Shown here piece after piece: positions 1 to 7,645 of a stretch of 12,883 nucleotides of DNA; within the stretch, counting starts at the first letter, position 1, and every line of letters begins with the position of its first letter. The position numbers and the translations under genes were made by a program. The notes beneath the pieces were generated by a model. It did no database searches, was not told the DNA's origin, and saw only the letters and a program-made list of their open reading frames with translations. This stretch comes from an uncultured Bacilli bacterium (lineage in GTDB: Bacteria; Bacillota_I; Bacilli_A; RF39; UBA660), in the NCBI GenBank assembly GCA_947595415.1, contig CANQER010000020.1, forward strand, positions 1 to 12,883, in the 5' to 3' direction.

Positions 1-331
1 TAGCATAATTTTTTTTAAAATACACCTTTAATGGTACTAGAGTATAACCTTCTAACATAACCTTATCCTTAAGTTTTAAAATCTCTTTTTTATGAAGTAA
101 AAGCTTTCTTGTTCTATATTCATCATGATTAAAAATATTTCCCTGTTCATAAGGGCTAATATGCATATTAAGTAAAAAAACTTCCCCATTTCTAATAATA
201 CCATAACTATCCTTTAAATTAGCTCTACCATTTCTAATCGACTTAATTTCAGTTCCAGTTAAAACAATCCCACACTCAATAGTATCTTCTATTTCATAGT
301 CAAACCTTGCCTTACGATTGTTTATTTCCAT
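1..331 (-). CDS. smpB: SsrA-binding protein SmpB, partial (3' end beyond window)
   Basis: SmpB binds tmRNA and fits into the empty A site of stalled ribosomes during trans-translation. The first 110 residues are visible. They begin [19 protein letters not shown] and carry the hallmark GTEIKSIR near residues 27-34, then HISPYEQGN followed by the [12 protein letters not shown] stretch around residues 73-84. The family is usually about 150 residues, so roughly the last quarter, including the basic C-terminal tail that inserts in the mRNA channel, lies beyond base 1. The ATG at 331 follows an AGGTGAT ribosome-binding site (335-341) by 3 bases. That site contains the TGA stop of the upstream rnr, so translation of the two is probably coupled. 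It is the last gene seen of a tight minus-strand cluster. In Bacillus ssrA commonly follows smpB, so tmRNA may lie just off the left edge. Identification is very secure. Confidence 0.97.
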   Translation of the reverse strand, partial: MEINNRKARFDYEIEDTIECGIVLTGTEIKSIRNGRANLKDSYGIIRNGEVFLLNMHISPYEQGNIFNHDEYRTRKLLLHKKEILKLKDKVMLEGYTLVPLKVYFKKNYA

Positions 332-334
332 AAT

Positions 335-341
335 ATCACCT
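335..341 (-). promoter_or_regulatory. smpB ribosome-binding site containing the rnr stop codon
   Basis: The minus strand reads AGGTGAT, complementary to the 3' end of 16S rRNA (AUCACCU), 3 bases before the smpB ATG. The TGA at 338-336 is the stop of the upstream rnr, so terminating ribosomes sit on the initiation site of smpB. Confidence 0.75.
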
Positions 342-2405
342 TTTTACTTTTTGTTTTTCTTCTGATTTATATTCAAATATAATTGTACCACTCATATGAT
401 CAGCATCTTTTAAAACAACATTAATGCGATCACCTACTCCAAGACGACATTCATTTACAAAAGTTAAATACACCCTATTTTCAGATCTTTTAAACTCAAT
501 AGGTAAACTGTTTAATAATATTTCCCCCTCTATTTGATTATCATCTAATTGAACAAACAAAGTATTATTATTAACACAACTAACTGTCCCTACAAACTCT
601 TGATTAATCTTATCTTCCATATATTTAGCTAGTTTCATTCTAATAATTTCTCTTTCGCATTTATCAGCTCTAACTTGACAATTTGATAAGTGATTACAAC
701 TTTCTTTAATATCTCTATTTAAAGCAATATTCTTTTTAAGAATATGTTTTTTTACTAAACGATGAATTATTAAATCAGGATATCTTCTAATTGGTGATGT
801 AAAATGAGTATAATTGTTTAAAGATAATCCATAGTGACCTATATTATCAACTGAATATTTAGCTCTTGGGAATGATTTTAACGCAATAGCTAAAACAGTT
901 TGAAAATTAGGTTGTTTTTCGATTTCTTTTAATACTTTTTGATAAGCTTCTGGTGATGTAAAGTCCCCTATTTCAACATCCATTCCTAAATAATTTAAAA
1001 TATCAACAAAATAAGAAACCTTATTTTCCTCTGGTATTTCATGAACTCTGTAAGGTAGTACATCTACACAAGAAGCTAGTTTTTGACAAACAAATTCATT
1101 AGTAATAAGCATCAAATCTTCAATCATATCTTCTGCTCTACCTAATTTTTTAATATTTAGATTAGTAACTTCCCCACTATCATTTTCTACAATTTCAACT
1201 TCAGGTAAAGAAAAATCAATACATCCTCTACTTTTTCTTTTTTTATTAAGTTTTAAAGATAAATCATTTAAAAGAAGTAAACTTTCCTTAAAACTACTAT
1301 ATCCATGAGGAGTTAATCCTTTTTCAAGTAACTTATTAACTTCTTCATAAGTCATTTGTTTTTTAGAGTTAATAACAGATTCATAAATATTTCCCTTAAC
1401 AATATTAGCATTTTTATCTAGTTCTAACTCTACTGTTAAAGCAAGTCTATCAGTATTAGGATTTAAAGAACAAATACCATTTGATAGATCAGGATGAAAC
1501 ATAGGATATACCCTATTTACTGGATAAACACTAGTTCCCCTTTTATAAGCTTCACAATCAATATGACTATTTTCTAAAACATAATGGCTTACATCAGCAA
1601 TTGAAATATATAGCTTATAGTTACCATTGTTTAACCTTTCAATTCCAACAGCATCATCGATATCTTTCGTATTTTTACCATCAATCGTAAAGATTTGTTT
1701 TTTACGTAAATCTTTTCTTCCTTTCATTTCTCTTTTTGTAACTTTAGTAGGAACATTTTTTAACTCTTCTTGATATTCAGGACTATAATCAATAGGAATA
1801 CCATTTTTAATAATACTAGCTAAAATATCTGAATCCTTATTATCAACAATCCCTAAAAAACGTACTATTTTACCACGATAACCATTTAAGTCGTATTGAT
1901 TTAAAATATTTACCTCTAAAATAGCTCCAATAGGCATATTGTTTAACTGTCCTTGTCTTAAACTTATTTGCATATTTCCTATACTATTATATGGTTCAAA
2001 TACCTTTTTTCCATCTATTTCTTTAACTTCACCAATAACATTATGTTTTTTATTTCGTTTAAACTCAATTACATCAGCAATCATACCATTACTAGTAAAA
2101 GATGTATCAAAAGATACATAATCTTGATCGATTGCGCCATTAAAGTTATCACAAGGAACATAATACTCTTTATTGTTACATTCAATAAAACCATATTCCC
2201 CACTTTTATGAACTCTTAAAATTCCTCTTTTTTCATTGTTATAATAATATAAATCTTTTTTTTGTTTTATAACTAAACAATCTTTTAATTCTTCTAATTG
2301 TTCGTATAAAACACTAGGATTAATACTTAGTTTTTGTTTTAATTCGTTAAAACTACATTTACCTTTTTTTAAAATTGTTATGATTTTTTTATAATCTTTT
2401 TCCAT
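336..2405 (-). CDS. rnr: Ribonuclease R paralogue, copy 2 (adjacent to smpB)
   Basis: A 3'-to-5' exoribonuclease of the RNase II/R (RNB) family, 689 residues from the chosen ATG. Visible order: N-terminal winged-helix-like region (about 1-55), a diverged cold-shock domain (about 60-105), the RNB catalytic domain (about 215-560) and a diverged S1 domain (about 605-680) with a short Lys-rich tail. All four catalytic aspartates are kept in [12 protein letters not shown] (D242, D248, D250, D251), as is [11 protein letters not shown] (534-544), so it should be active. The ATG at 2405 was chosen over an upstream TTG at 2438 because AGGGGG (2413-2418) sits 7 bases before it and the TTG overlaps the preceding rnr. 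The cold-shock and S1 domains depart from consensus much more than in copy 1. It lies 16 bases after copy 1 and 4 bases before smpB, which suggests this copy serves trans-translation-linked decay. That is inference from position. Confidence 0.92.
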   Translation of the reverse strand: MEKDYKKIITILKKGKCSFNELKQKLSINPSVLYEQLEELKDCLVIKQKKDLYYYNNEKRGILRVHKSGEYGFIECNNKEYYVPCDNFNGAIDQDYVSFDTSFTSNGMIADVIEFKRNKKHNVIGEVKEIDGKKVFEPYNSIGNMQISLRQGQLNNMPIGAILEVNILNQYDLNGYRGKIVRFLGIVDNKDSDILASIIKNGIPIDYSPEYQEELKNVPTKVTKREMKGRKDLRKKQIFTIDGKNTKDIDDAVGIERLNNGNYKLYISIADVSHYVLENSHIDCEAYKRGTSVYPVNRVYPMFHPDLSNGICSLNPNTDRLALTVELELDKNANIVKGNIYESVINSKKQMTYEEVNKLLEKGLTPHGYSSFKESLLLLNDLSLKLNKKRKSRGCIDFSLPEVEIVENDSGEVTNLNIKKLGRAEDMIEDLMLITNEFVCQKLASCVDVLPYRVHEIPEENKVSYFVDILNYLGMDVEIGDFTSPEAYQKVLKEIEKQPNFQTVLAIALKSFPRAKYSVDNIGHYGLSLNNYTHFTSPIRRYPDLIIHRLVKKHILKKNIALNRDIKESCNHLSNCQVRADKCEREIIRMKLAKYMEDKINQEFVGTVSCVNNNTLFVQLDDNQIEGEILLNSLPIEFKRSENRVYLTFVNECRLGVGDRINVVLKDADHMSGTIIFEYKSEEKQKVKR

Positions 2406-2412
2406 ACTGCTT

Positions 2413-2418
2413 CCCCCT
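2413..2418 (-). promoter_or_regulatory. Ribosome-binding site that fixes the rnr copy 2 start
   Basis: AGGGGG on the minus strand lies 7 bases before the ATG at 2405. It falls inside the N-terminal extension that would result from the TTG at 2438, so the shorter protein is preferred. Confidence 0.7.
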
Positions 2419-2421
2419 ACC

Positions 2422-4518
2422 TTATTTTTCTTTGTCAATTATAAAATCTACTTTTCTTGTCTCCTTATTAGCTGACTTAACAATAACTTTTACTGTATCT
2501 CCTATTCTATAACCCCTTTTATTACTTTGACTACGTAATGAATAAGTCATTTCATCATAAAAATAGTGTTCATCTAAATCATCTATTTTAATTAGTCCTT
2601 CAATTAAGTTTGGAAGTTCAACAAACATCCCAAAACTTACAACACTAGTTATAATACCTGTATACTTTTCATTGATATGATTCATCATGTATTCTGCTTT
2701 TTTCATGTCATCTACTTCACGTTCACAATCTACACTATCACGTTCTTTTTTAGAGGTATGATCTGCTAGAAAAGGAAGCAAATGTTCCCAGTAATTAATT
2801 GTATCAGCGTCATATCTTCCTTCAAATAAATAGGTTCTTAAAAGTCTATGAACTGTTGTATCAGGATATCTTCTAATTGGTGATGTAAAGTGAGTGTAAC
2901 ATTTACTACCTAGTCCAAAATGTCCTATGTTTTGACTATCGTATACTGCTTTTTGCATACTTCTAAGTAAAAGTTTGGAAAATATTAAAAATTCCTTTTT
3001 ATCCTTTAAAGAATCTAGTAATTTTTGCATTTTTATAGGTGTTACTTCTTTATAATCGCCCTTTACACTATAACCCAATATCTTGACAAAATTTAAAAAA
3101 TTCATAATCTTTTTTTCATCTGGAACACCATGGACACGATAGATGAAAGGAAGATCCATATAAAATATATGGGATGCGACTGTTTCATTGGCTGCGATCA
3201 TAAAATCTTCTATTAAATTTTCTCCTACTCCACGATTTCTTTTAACAACATCAATAGCCATACCTTTATCATCAACAATTATTTTAGCTTCATCGATATC
3301 AAAATCAATATAACCTCTAGCTTCTTTGTTTTTTCTAAGTATTTTAGCTAGATTACTCATTTGTTTTAGATCACTTACAAAATCTTCATAACCAGCTGGG
3401 ATAACATCTTCTTCAAGAATTTGATTTACACATTTATAGGTCATTTGTTTTCTAGATCTAATTACGCTTTCAAAAATGTCATGATTAATAACATTACCTT
3501 TATTATCAATTTCCATAACACAAGATATAGTTAATCTATCTACCCCTTCATTTAAAGAACAAATTCCATTACTAAGTTTTTGAGGTAACATAGGAATTAC
3601 TCTATCAGCTAGATAAACACTAGTACCTCTACTGTAAGCTTCTTCGTTTAAATGGGTGTTTTCTTTGACATAATAACTTACATCTGCAATATGAACTCCT
3701 AATTCGTAATTGCCATTTTCTAATTTTTTAATTGAAATAGCATCATCGATATCTTTTGTATCATCACCATCGATTGTAAAAATACAAACGTCTCTTAAGT
3801 CACGTCTTCCTTCTAGTTCTTCTTTTTTTACTTCAATTGGTATATCATTAACTTCTTTCATTACTTCATCACTAAAAGTATCATTAATTCCATATCTACA
3901 AGCAATTGATAAAATATCTACCCCAGGTTCATTTTTATGACCAATTATTTTAACAACTTCTCCTTTATAATGGTTATTTTCTAGTCTTTTTACAAGTTTT
4001 ACTAAAACTTTATGGCCATCCATAGCTCCCATGGTTTTATTTTTATCAATATCGATATCGATTTTTACTTTATCATCATCAATTTTTAAATGTCCAACTA
4101 AATCTTTGTAGTAAAATTCTCCTACGACTTCTTTTAATTCACGACTAACAACTTTAACAATTCTTCCTTCTAGTTCTAAACCTTTTTTAGAGATAACTTC
4201 GACAATAACAGTATCTCCATGAATTGCATTGTTCATATTAGATGGAGCTATAAAAACGTCTTCATCACCATCTATATCAACAAATCCATAGCCTTTTCTA
4301 TTGCCTATCATTTTTCCTACTTTAAGATGACTATTATTAAATAACATGTAGTTATTTTTATTAGTACGATAGATTTTTAATTCTTCTTCTAAACGATTTA
4401 GTTCTTTTAATAATTCTTTTAATTGATCAACTGTTGTGAAGCCTAAATCATGTTCAATATCATGAACACTTAATGCTTTATCAGTATTTTTTAGTAAATT
4501 TAAAATTCTTTCTTCCAT
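2422..4518 (-). CDS. rnr: Ribonuclease R, copy 1 (canonical)
   Basis: A processive 3'-to-5' exoribonuclease that degrades structured RNA, 698 residues from the chosen ATG, a normal family length. Domain order: N-terminal winged-helix region (about 1-60); cold-shock domain (about 65-110) with GYGFVDIDGDEDVFI; second OB-like part to about 195; RNB domain (about 230-565) with DGDDTKDIDDAI, holding aspartates D250, D256, D258 and D259; [11 protein letters not shown] (543-553); and a C-terminal S1 domain (about 618-698) with GIITSVVSFGMFVEL. The tail is short and not strongly basic. The ATG at 4518 follows GGTGG (4524-4528) by 5 bases. An in-frame ATG at 4530 and a TTG at 4563 lie upstream without a proper ribosome-binding site. 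A promoter-like pair lies directly upstream. It is more consensus-like than the next rnr, so this is probably the housekeeping copy. Confidence 0.95.
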   Translation of the reverse strand: MEERILNLLKNTDKALSVHDIEHDLGFTTVDQLKELLKELNRLEEELKIYRTNKNNYMLFNNSHLKVGKMIGNRKGYGFVDIDGDEDVFIAPSNMNNAIHGDTVIVEVISKKGLELEGRIVKVVSRELKEVVGEFYYKDLVGHLKIDDDKVKIDIDIDKNKTMGAMDGHKVLVKLVKRLENNHYKGEVVKIIGHKNEPGVDILSIACRYGINDTFSDEVMKEVNDIPIEVKKEELEGRRDLRDVCIFTIDGDDTKDIDDAISIKKLENGNYELGVHIADVSYYVKENTHLNEEAYSRGTSVYLADRVIPMLPQKLSNGICSLNEGVDRLTISCVMEIDNKGNVINHDIFESVIRSRKQMTYKCVNQILEEDVIPAGYEDFVSDLKQMSNLAKILRKNKEARGYIDFDIDEAKIIVDDKGMAIDVVKRNRGVGENLIEDFMIAANETVASHIFYMDLPFIYRVHGVPDEKKIMNFLNFVKILGYSVKGDYKEVTPIKMQKLLDSLKDKKEFLIFSKLLLRSMQKAVYDSQNIGHFGLGSKCYTHFTSPIRRYPDTTVHRLLRTYLFEGRYDADTINYWEHLLPFLADHTSKKERDSVDCEREVDDMKKAEYMMNHINEKYTGIITSVVSFGMFVELPNLIEGLIKIDDLDEHYFYDEMTYSLRSQSNKRGYRIGDTVKVIVKSANKETRKVDFIIDKEK

Positions 4519-4534
4519 AATATCCACCATATTA

Positions 4535-4563
4535 ATTATATCAATCAAAACGTTTATAAGCAA
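4535..4563 (-). promoter_or_regulatory. Candidate sigma-A promoter for rnr copy 1
   Basis: The minus strand shows TTGCTT (4563-4558), a 17-base spacer and a perfect TATAAT (4540-4535). Transcription would start near 4530-4527, only about 10 bases before the chosen ATG and right at its ribosome-binding site. The leader would therefore be very short. The -35 box matches consensus only in TTG, so confidence is moderate. Confidence 0.5.
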
Positions 4564-4568
4564 CCATT

Positions 4569-5468
4569 TTACTTTAATATATTTTTATATTTTTTTAAAA
4601 TTTCTTTAAAATTGTTGTTTTTTACTAGTTCAAAAGTTTCTAAACTCATGTTTTTTACTCTTCCTTCCATAATTCGTTTAACTTTTATTAGTAGGTCTTT
4701 ATCGTATAAATAACAGTTTTTGCCATCTATTAAGTAGTCGTTATAGTAAGGACAATCTTTAATAATGGTGTTTATTTTTAAATAAAAAATACTGTTTAAA
4801 AAATTGATATAGGAAATATTGGTTGTACTATAAATACAAAAAGATGAATTTCTAATAATGTCTAGATAAAGATCAAAGTCTAGATAAACTATTTTTTTAA
4901 CGTTGTAAGGTAATTTATTGAGTAAATTTCTAGTTCTTTTGTTTAAGTAAAATTTTGGTTTGTATCCTATTAAGATAAACTCCATTTTAGGGTATTTATT
5001 ACTAATTAAAAGTAAATCGTTTATATTTTCGTATTCAAAATCGACAAAAACGATCTTTTTTCTATATTTGTTTAAACCCATTTTTTTTAAAATTCCACTG
5101 TTTTGGATAATAGGTAATTGCCAGTTTATAACTTTTATGTATTGATAGTTTTTTAAAATGTTTTTAAAGTAAGGTAGACTTACAATTACTAAACTACATT
5201 TACCTATTAAATCATAAAAAGTTTTCATATAGTTTTTACTTATAACGTTATTATGATTGTAGTGATAATATATTTTAGCTTCTTCTAGATGAGTTATAAA
5301 AATTACCTTTTTGTTTTCAATTAAAGATAGAGTTTTACTATTTATTTGACCTATTAATATATAGTCATATAAAGCATTAGGATCTGTTGTACAGGGAATG
5401 TTGTTTTTAGTTAAGTAAGTTATTATTTTACTACAAAAATAAGTATTTTCAATATATACTAGTACCAT
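4569..5468 (-). CDS. GT4-like glycosyltransferase, diverged, possibly inactive
   Basis: A 299-residue protein that looks like a two-Rossmann GT-B glycosyltransferase of the GT4 type, resembling diacylglycerol/lipid glucosyltransferases of Firmicutes. The N-terminal half starts MVLVYIENTYF and has KKVIFITHLEE, at the place where relatives have a KKVIYHAHSTEE-like strand. The C-terminal half has KIVFVDFEYENINDLL, MEFILIGYKP and the typical end YLIDGKNCYLYDKDLL. The expected E-x7-E donor-binding motif before that end is not recognisable; the region reads TTNISYINFLNS. A UDP-sugar transferase activity is therefore doubtful. No membrane segment is evident. The ATG at 5468 is chosen because AGGTGAT (5473-5479) lies 4 bases ahead; a GTG at 5477 is part of that site. 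It precedes rnr by 50 bases and may share its transcript. The fold is recalled by pattern, and substrate and role are unknown. Confidence 0.6.
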   Translation of the reverse strand: MVLVYIENTYFCSKIITYLTKNNIPCTTDPNALYDYILIGQINSKTLSLIENKKVIFITHLEEAKIYYHYNHNNVISKNYMKTFYDLIGKCSLVIVSLPYFKNILKNYQYIKVINWQLPIIQNSGILKKMGLNKYRKKIVFVDFEYENINDLLLISNKYPKMEFILIGYKPKFYLNKRTRNLLNKLPYNVKKIVYLDFDLYLDIIRNSSFCIYSTTNISYINFLNSIFYLKINTIIKDCPYYNDYLIDGKNCYLYDKDLLIKVKRIMEGRVKNMSLETFELVKNNNFKEILKKYKNILK

Positions 5469-5490
5469 TTGTATCACCTATTATAGTATT

Positions 5491-5519
5491 TTCATAAAAT
5501 AGTATTATATACTTTACAA
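5491..5519 (-). promoter_or_regulatory. Weak candidate promoter for the glycosyltransferase-like gene
   Basis: The minus strand has TTGTAA (5519-5514), a 17-base spacer and TATGAA (5496-5491). A perfect TATAAT also occurs at 5509-5504 but has no good -35 box. The pair overlaps the -35 box of the divergent plus-strand promoter. Only weak support. Confidence 0.3.
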
Positions 5520-5541
5520 AAAAAAATTTATGTTATATTAT
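5513..5541 (+). promoter_or_regulatory. Candidate sigma-A promoter for the 5569 gene
   Basis: TTTACA (5513-5518), a 17-base spacer, and TATTAT (5536-5541), five of six and four of six matches to consensus. The predicted start near 5548 leaves about 20 bases of leader containing the strong AAGGAGG site. Confidence 0.55.
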
Positions 5542-5568
5542 ATAGTTTAATCAAAAGGAGGGATTAAT

Positions 5569-6207
5569 TTGAATAACGACATTTTATTTAATGATAACAA
5601 AATTTTAAACGAACTAGATAATTGGCTTTTAAATAATAATCTAGATAAAACAACTTATGAGTTTAAAAATGTTTTAAAAAAAATAAATCCTAAATTTCAA
5701 GGATGTATTTTAGATAATTTTAATAAACTTGATAAATCATTTGATTGTTTTTTTAAAGGTATGAATAAAATTAAGGTTAAATTAACTGATAATATTGAAT
5801 TTATATATGATGATGTTATTATATATTATAGTAATAAATTAACATATTTAGGGTATCAATTAAAAAATAACTATAATGGTAATATCCTAAATTGTAGGTA
5901 TATAGATAATAGTACTGTTTATAAGGTTAAAAGCAATGGTTATGAAGTTAATCTAACTATTAAAAACAACTTTAAAAATGAAGATTATTTAAAAGAATAT
6001 TTACTTCATTTAACTATTCCTTTTAATATAAATCGTGTTTCTAATACGATTAGTTATATTCTTAAAGATACAAAATCACCTAGTTTCATTTTAACTTTAA
6101 AAGATAAAGAAAGGATATTAGAAGTTAGTCATAGTGATGATAAAGTACTAATAAAAACTGATAAAGTTAAAAAATTAACTAAAAATAGTTTGACAAAAAA
6201 TATATAA
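5569..6207 (+). CDS. Unrecognised 212-residue soluble protein
   Basis: I do not recognise this protein. It starts at TTG (5569), chosen because a near-perfect ribosome-binding site AAGGAGG (5555-5561) lies 7 bases ahead and a promoter-like pair lies upstream. It is rich in Lys, Asn, Asp and Ile, with no signal peptide or membrane segment. The first 65 residues look helical and charged (NNDILFNDNKILNELDNWLL and onward). The rest alternates hydrophobic and polar residues, as in a beta-rich fold, and the last 15 residues form a basic Lys/Thr/Asn tail. There are only two cysteines near residues 46-60 and two later, with no metal-binding pattern. It diverges from the glycosyltransferase-like gene and converges on the spoIIP pair. 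Position next to spoIIP gives only a hint of a sporulation role. The reading frame and initiation signals make it a real gene. Confidence 0.85.
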   Translation: MNNDILFNDNKILNELDNWLLNNNLDKTTYEFKNVLKKINPKFQGCILDNFNKLDKSFDCFFKGMNKIKVKLTDNIEFIYDDVIIYYSNKLTYLGYQLKNNYNGNILNCRYIDNSTVYKVKSNGYEVNLTIKNNFKNEDYLKEYLLHLTIPFNINRVSNTISYILKDTKSPSFILTLKDKERILEVSHSDDKVLIKTDKVKKLTKNSLTKNI

Positions 6208-6223
6208 TTTTGTAAAATAAAAC

Positions 6224-6250
6224 GTATCCATTTAAGATGGATGTTTTTAT
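6224..6250. terminator. Probable bidirectional terminator between convergent genes
   Basis: A hairpin with stem ATCCAT (6226-6231), a 5-base loop and ATGGAT (6237-6242), extendable by two G-T pairs, is followed on the plus strand by GTTTTTATT. On the minus strand the same hairpin is followed by ACGTTTTATTTT. It sits just after the plus-strand gene ending at 6207 and touches the stop codon of the minus-strand gene ending at 6247, so it can serve both. Confidence 0.75.
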
Positions 6251-6588
6251 TCTTCAACCATTTTGTTTAATACTTTAAATACTTCTTCGATTGCTTTTTT
6301 AACTCCATTACTTACATCTTTTGATAGATTGTATCCTAGTTTAGAGATTTTGTTGTCGTAGTTTTTATTAGCATCCTCTAGGTAATTTTCAATATCAACA
6401 TTCTTACCTTCACTAACATCTTGTTCAAATTTTTTAATCTGTTCAGAGGTAAAAGCAATTTTACGATGTTGATTATATTCAAAGTAACCTGTAGCTTGGG
6501 ATAAATACAAAGTTAAAAAACCAACTATAGTTAGTAAACAAATACTTTTAAAAAGGCGCTCACTTAGTTTTTTATCCTTTTTATCCAT
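6247..6588 (-). CDS. Small one-pass membrane protein after spoIIP (YqxA-like position)
   Basis: A 113-residue protein with a basic start (MDKKDKKLSERLFK), one hydrophobic segment at about 15-30, an acidic helical middle (EQIKKFEQDVSEGKNVDIENYLED) and a C-terminal amphipathic helix (VKKAIEEVFKVLNKMVEE). It is probably anchored with the C-terminal part outside the cytoplasm, though the topology is inferred. The ATG at 6588 overlaps the end of spoIIP by 8 bases and has no strong ribosome-binding site, so translation is likely coupled. In B. subtilis spoIIP is followed by yqxA, a protein of about the same size with an N-terminal membrane segment (DUF3679). Layout and position match, but I cannot show sequence homology by eye. 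A role with SpoIIP at the septum or engulfing membrane is plausible. Confidence 0.8.
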   Translation of the reverse strand: MDKKDKKLSERLFKSICLLTIVGFLTLYLSQATGYFEYNQHRKIAFTSEQIKKFEQDVSEGKNVDIENYLEDANKNYDNKISKLGYNLSKDVSNGVKKAIEEVFKVLNKMVEE

Positions 6589-7510
6589 TTAGATAATCTT
6601 TAATAACTCTAGATAAAACATCTGTTGTGTTTAAAACCTCATCAATACTGTTTTGGTAAGCGCCACATTCTATCAAAATAACTTTACTACTTAAATCTTG
6701 GTTAAATACTCCATTGGTATATTTACCACCCTTTTTCAAAATTCCTCTACTTAAACCAGGATACTTATCATTTATCATATCGCTTATTTTAGTTGCGATT
6801 TTCATATTTTTTTTATAGTTTTTATTATCTGTTCCAATTACAAACAATACTTTAGCATAATTTTTATTACCAATTTTAATAGTTGACAAACTCTTATTTA
6901 TCGCATCTCTATGTAAGTCTATATAAAGTTTGGCTTGATACTTATCAATCGCATCTTTTAAAAACACCCTACTAGCTTTATAACTACTATTATAATTCCA
7001 ATTGTTTAAGTTTAAAAATTCTACGATATTAGCTTCTTCAACTACTGTATTAATATTTAATTTATCTAATCTTTCTTTGAGTAAATAAGAAGCCATCATA
7101 ACATTAGGACTTATATTATAGTTTTTTAAATTACCAGCTTTATACTCTTCATCTTGATGCGTATTATAAATATATACTAAAGGATCACTTTTTTTAACAG
7201 GGGTAGGATCTTTAATGTAGTTTTTTACATCATAAGTTAAACTAGTTGATTTTACATTTAAAAGACCATTTTTAATTAAGGTAAGAGGTTTTTTAACATC
7301 AATAAAAATACTTAAGATATCATCAATTATATTGGTTTCATATTTCATATAGTAGTTAGAATCTTTAAGTAATCTTTTGATAAAATCTTGGTTATTTCTA
7401 GCTAATTTAAAATCTTTTACAACATAAAAACAACCAATTAAAATAATGATAAATAGAATATATTTTAATTTAAAATGTTTTCTTTTCTTACTTTTAAACC
7501 TCTTTACCAT
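6581..7510 (-). CDS. spoIIP: Stage II sporulation protein P, peptidoglycan amidase
   Basis: SpoIIP is the amidase/endopeptidase of the SpoIIDMP complex, which remodels septal peptidoglycan during engulfment of the forespore. The 309-residue protein has a basic N terminus, one membrane anchor (about 15-32), a linker, and an Amidase_3-type domain (about 108-308). Zinc and catalytic residues are in place: YIYNTHQDEEY (H118, E121/E122), YIDLHRDA (H200) and VILIECGAYQ (E281), with the family hallmarks VLFVIGTDNKNYKKN, YPGLSRGI and NQDLSS. B. subtilis SpoIIP is about 400 residues; the linker between membrane and enzyme is shorter here. The ATG at 7510 follows AGGTGAT (7514-7520) by 3 bases. It is followed by an overlapping small membrane gene. 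No well-spaced promoter is obvious: a TTGACA (7569-7564, minus strand) lacks a good -10 at 16-18 bases. Confidence 0.95.
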   Translation of the reverse strand: MVKRFKSKKRKHFKLKYILFIIILIGCFYVVKDFKLARNNQDFIKRLLKDSNYYMKYETNIIDDILSIFIDVKKPLTLIKNGLLNVKSTSLTYDVKNYIKDPTPVKKSDPLVYIYNTHQDEEYKAGNLKNYNISPNVMMASYLLKERLDKLNINTVVEEANIVEFLNLNNWNYNSSYKASRVFLKDAIDKYQAKLYIDLHRDAINKSLSTIKIGNKNYAKVLFVIGTDNKNYKKNMKIATKISDMINDKYPGLSRGILKKGGKYTNGVFNQDLSSKVILIECGAYQNSIDEVLNTTDVLSRVIKDYLNG

Positions 7511-7645
7511 TTAATCACCTACTTTAACTTATTCTTATTTTACTTGTTTATGAATACATAATTTGTCAAAAAATAATAGTAAACAATAAATGACACAATC
7601 TAACATATAATATTAGTATATTGTGTAATTGAAAGGAGAATTTTT
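7511..7645. promoter_or_regulatory. Divergent control region between spoIIP and the 7646 gene
   Basis: These 135 bases must hold promoters for both directions. On the plus side CATATAAT (7604-7611) fits either a sigma-A -10 (TATAAT 7606-7611) or a sigma-E -10. ATGACA (7590-7595) with an 18-base spacer to TAGTAT (7614-7619) is an alternative. On the minus side TTGACA (7569-7564) and a CATAAACA (7552-7545) are present, but neither has a well-placed partner. A perfect 7-base inverted repeat surrounds the plus-side CATATAAT. Confidence 0.45.
7593..7626. repeat. Inverted repeat ACACAAT / ATTGTGT around a -10-like element
   Basis: ACACAAT (7593-7599) and ATTGTGT (7620-7626) are perfect reverse complements 20 bases apart. 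Inside them CTAA (7600-7603) and TTAG (7613-7616) can also pair, leaving a 3-base bulge. The loop contains CATATAAT, so this could be an operator over a promoter or a leader hairpin. Confidence 0.5.

Noticed and set aside
336..2405. Copy 2 rnr as a decaying pseudogene
   Set aside because: The frame is intact, all catalytic residues are kept, the ribosome-binding site is good, and smpB is coupled to its stop; divergence is confined to the RNA-binding domains.
3710..3940. Plus-strand open frame inside rnr copy 1
   Set aside because: It is antisense to the conserved RNB domain, lacks a ribosome-binding site and reads as low-complexity Ser/Phe/Ile sequence, a shadow of the real gene.
7545..7569. 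TTGACA (7569-7564) and CATAAACA (7552-7545) as a spoIIP promoter
   Set aside because: No -10 lies 16-18 bases from the TTGACA, and no sigma-E or sigma-F -35 lies at the right distance from CATAAACA, so no defined promoter was called.
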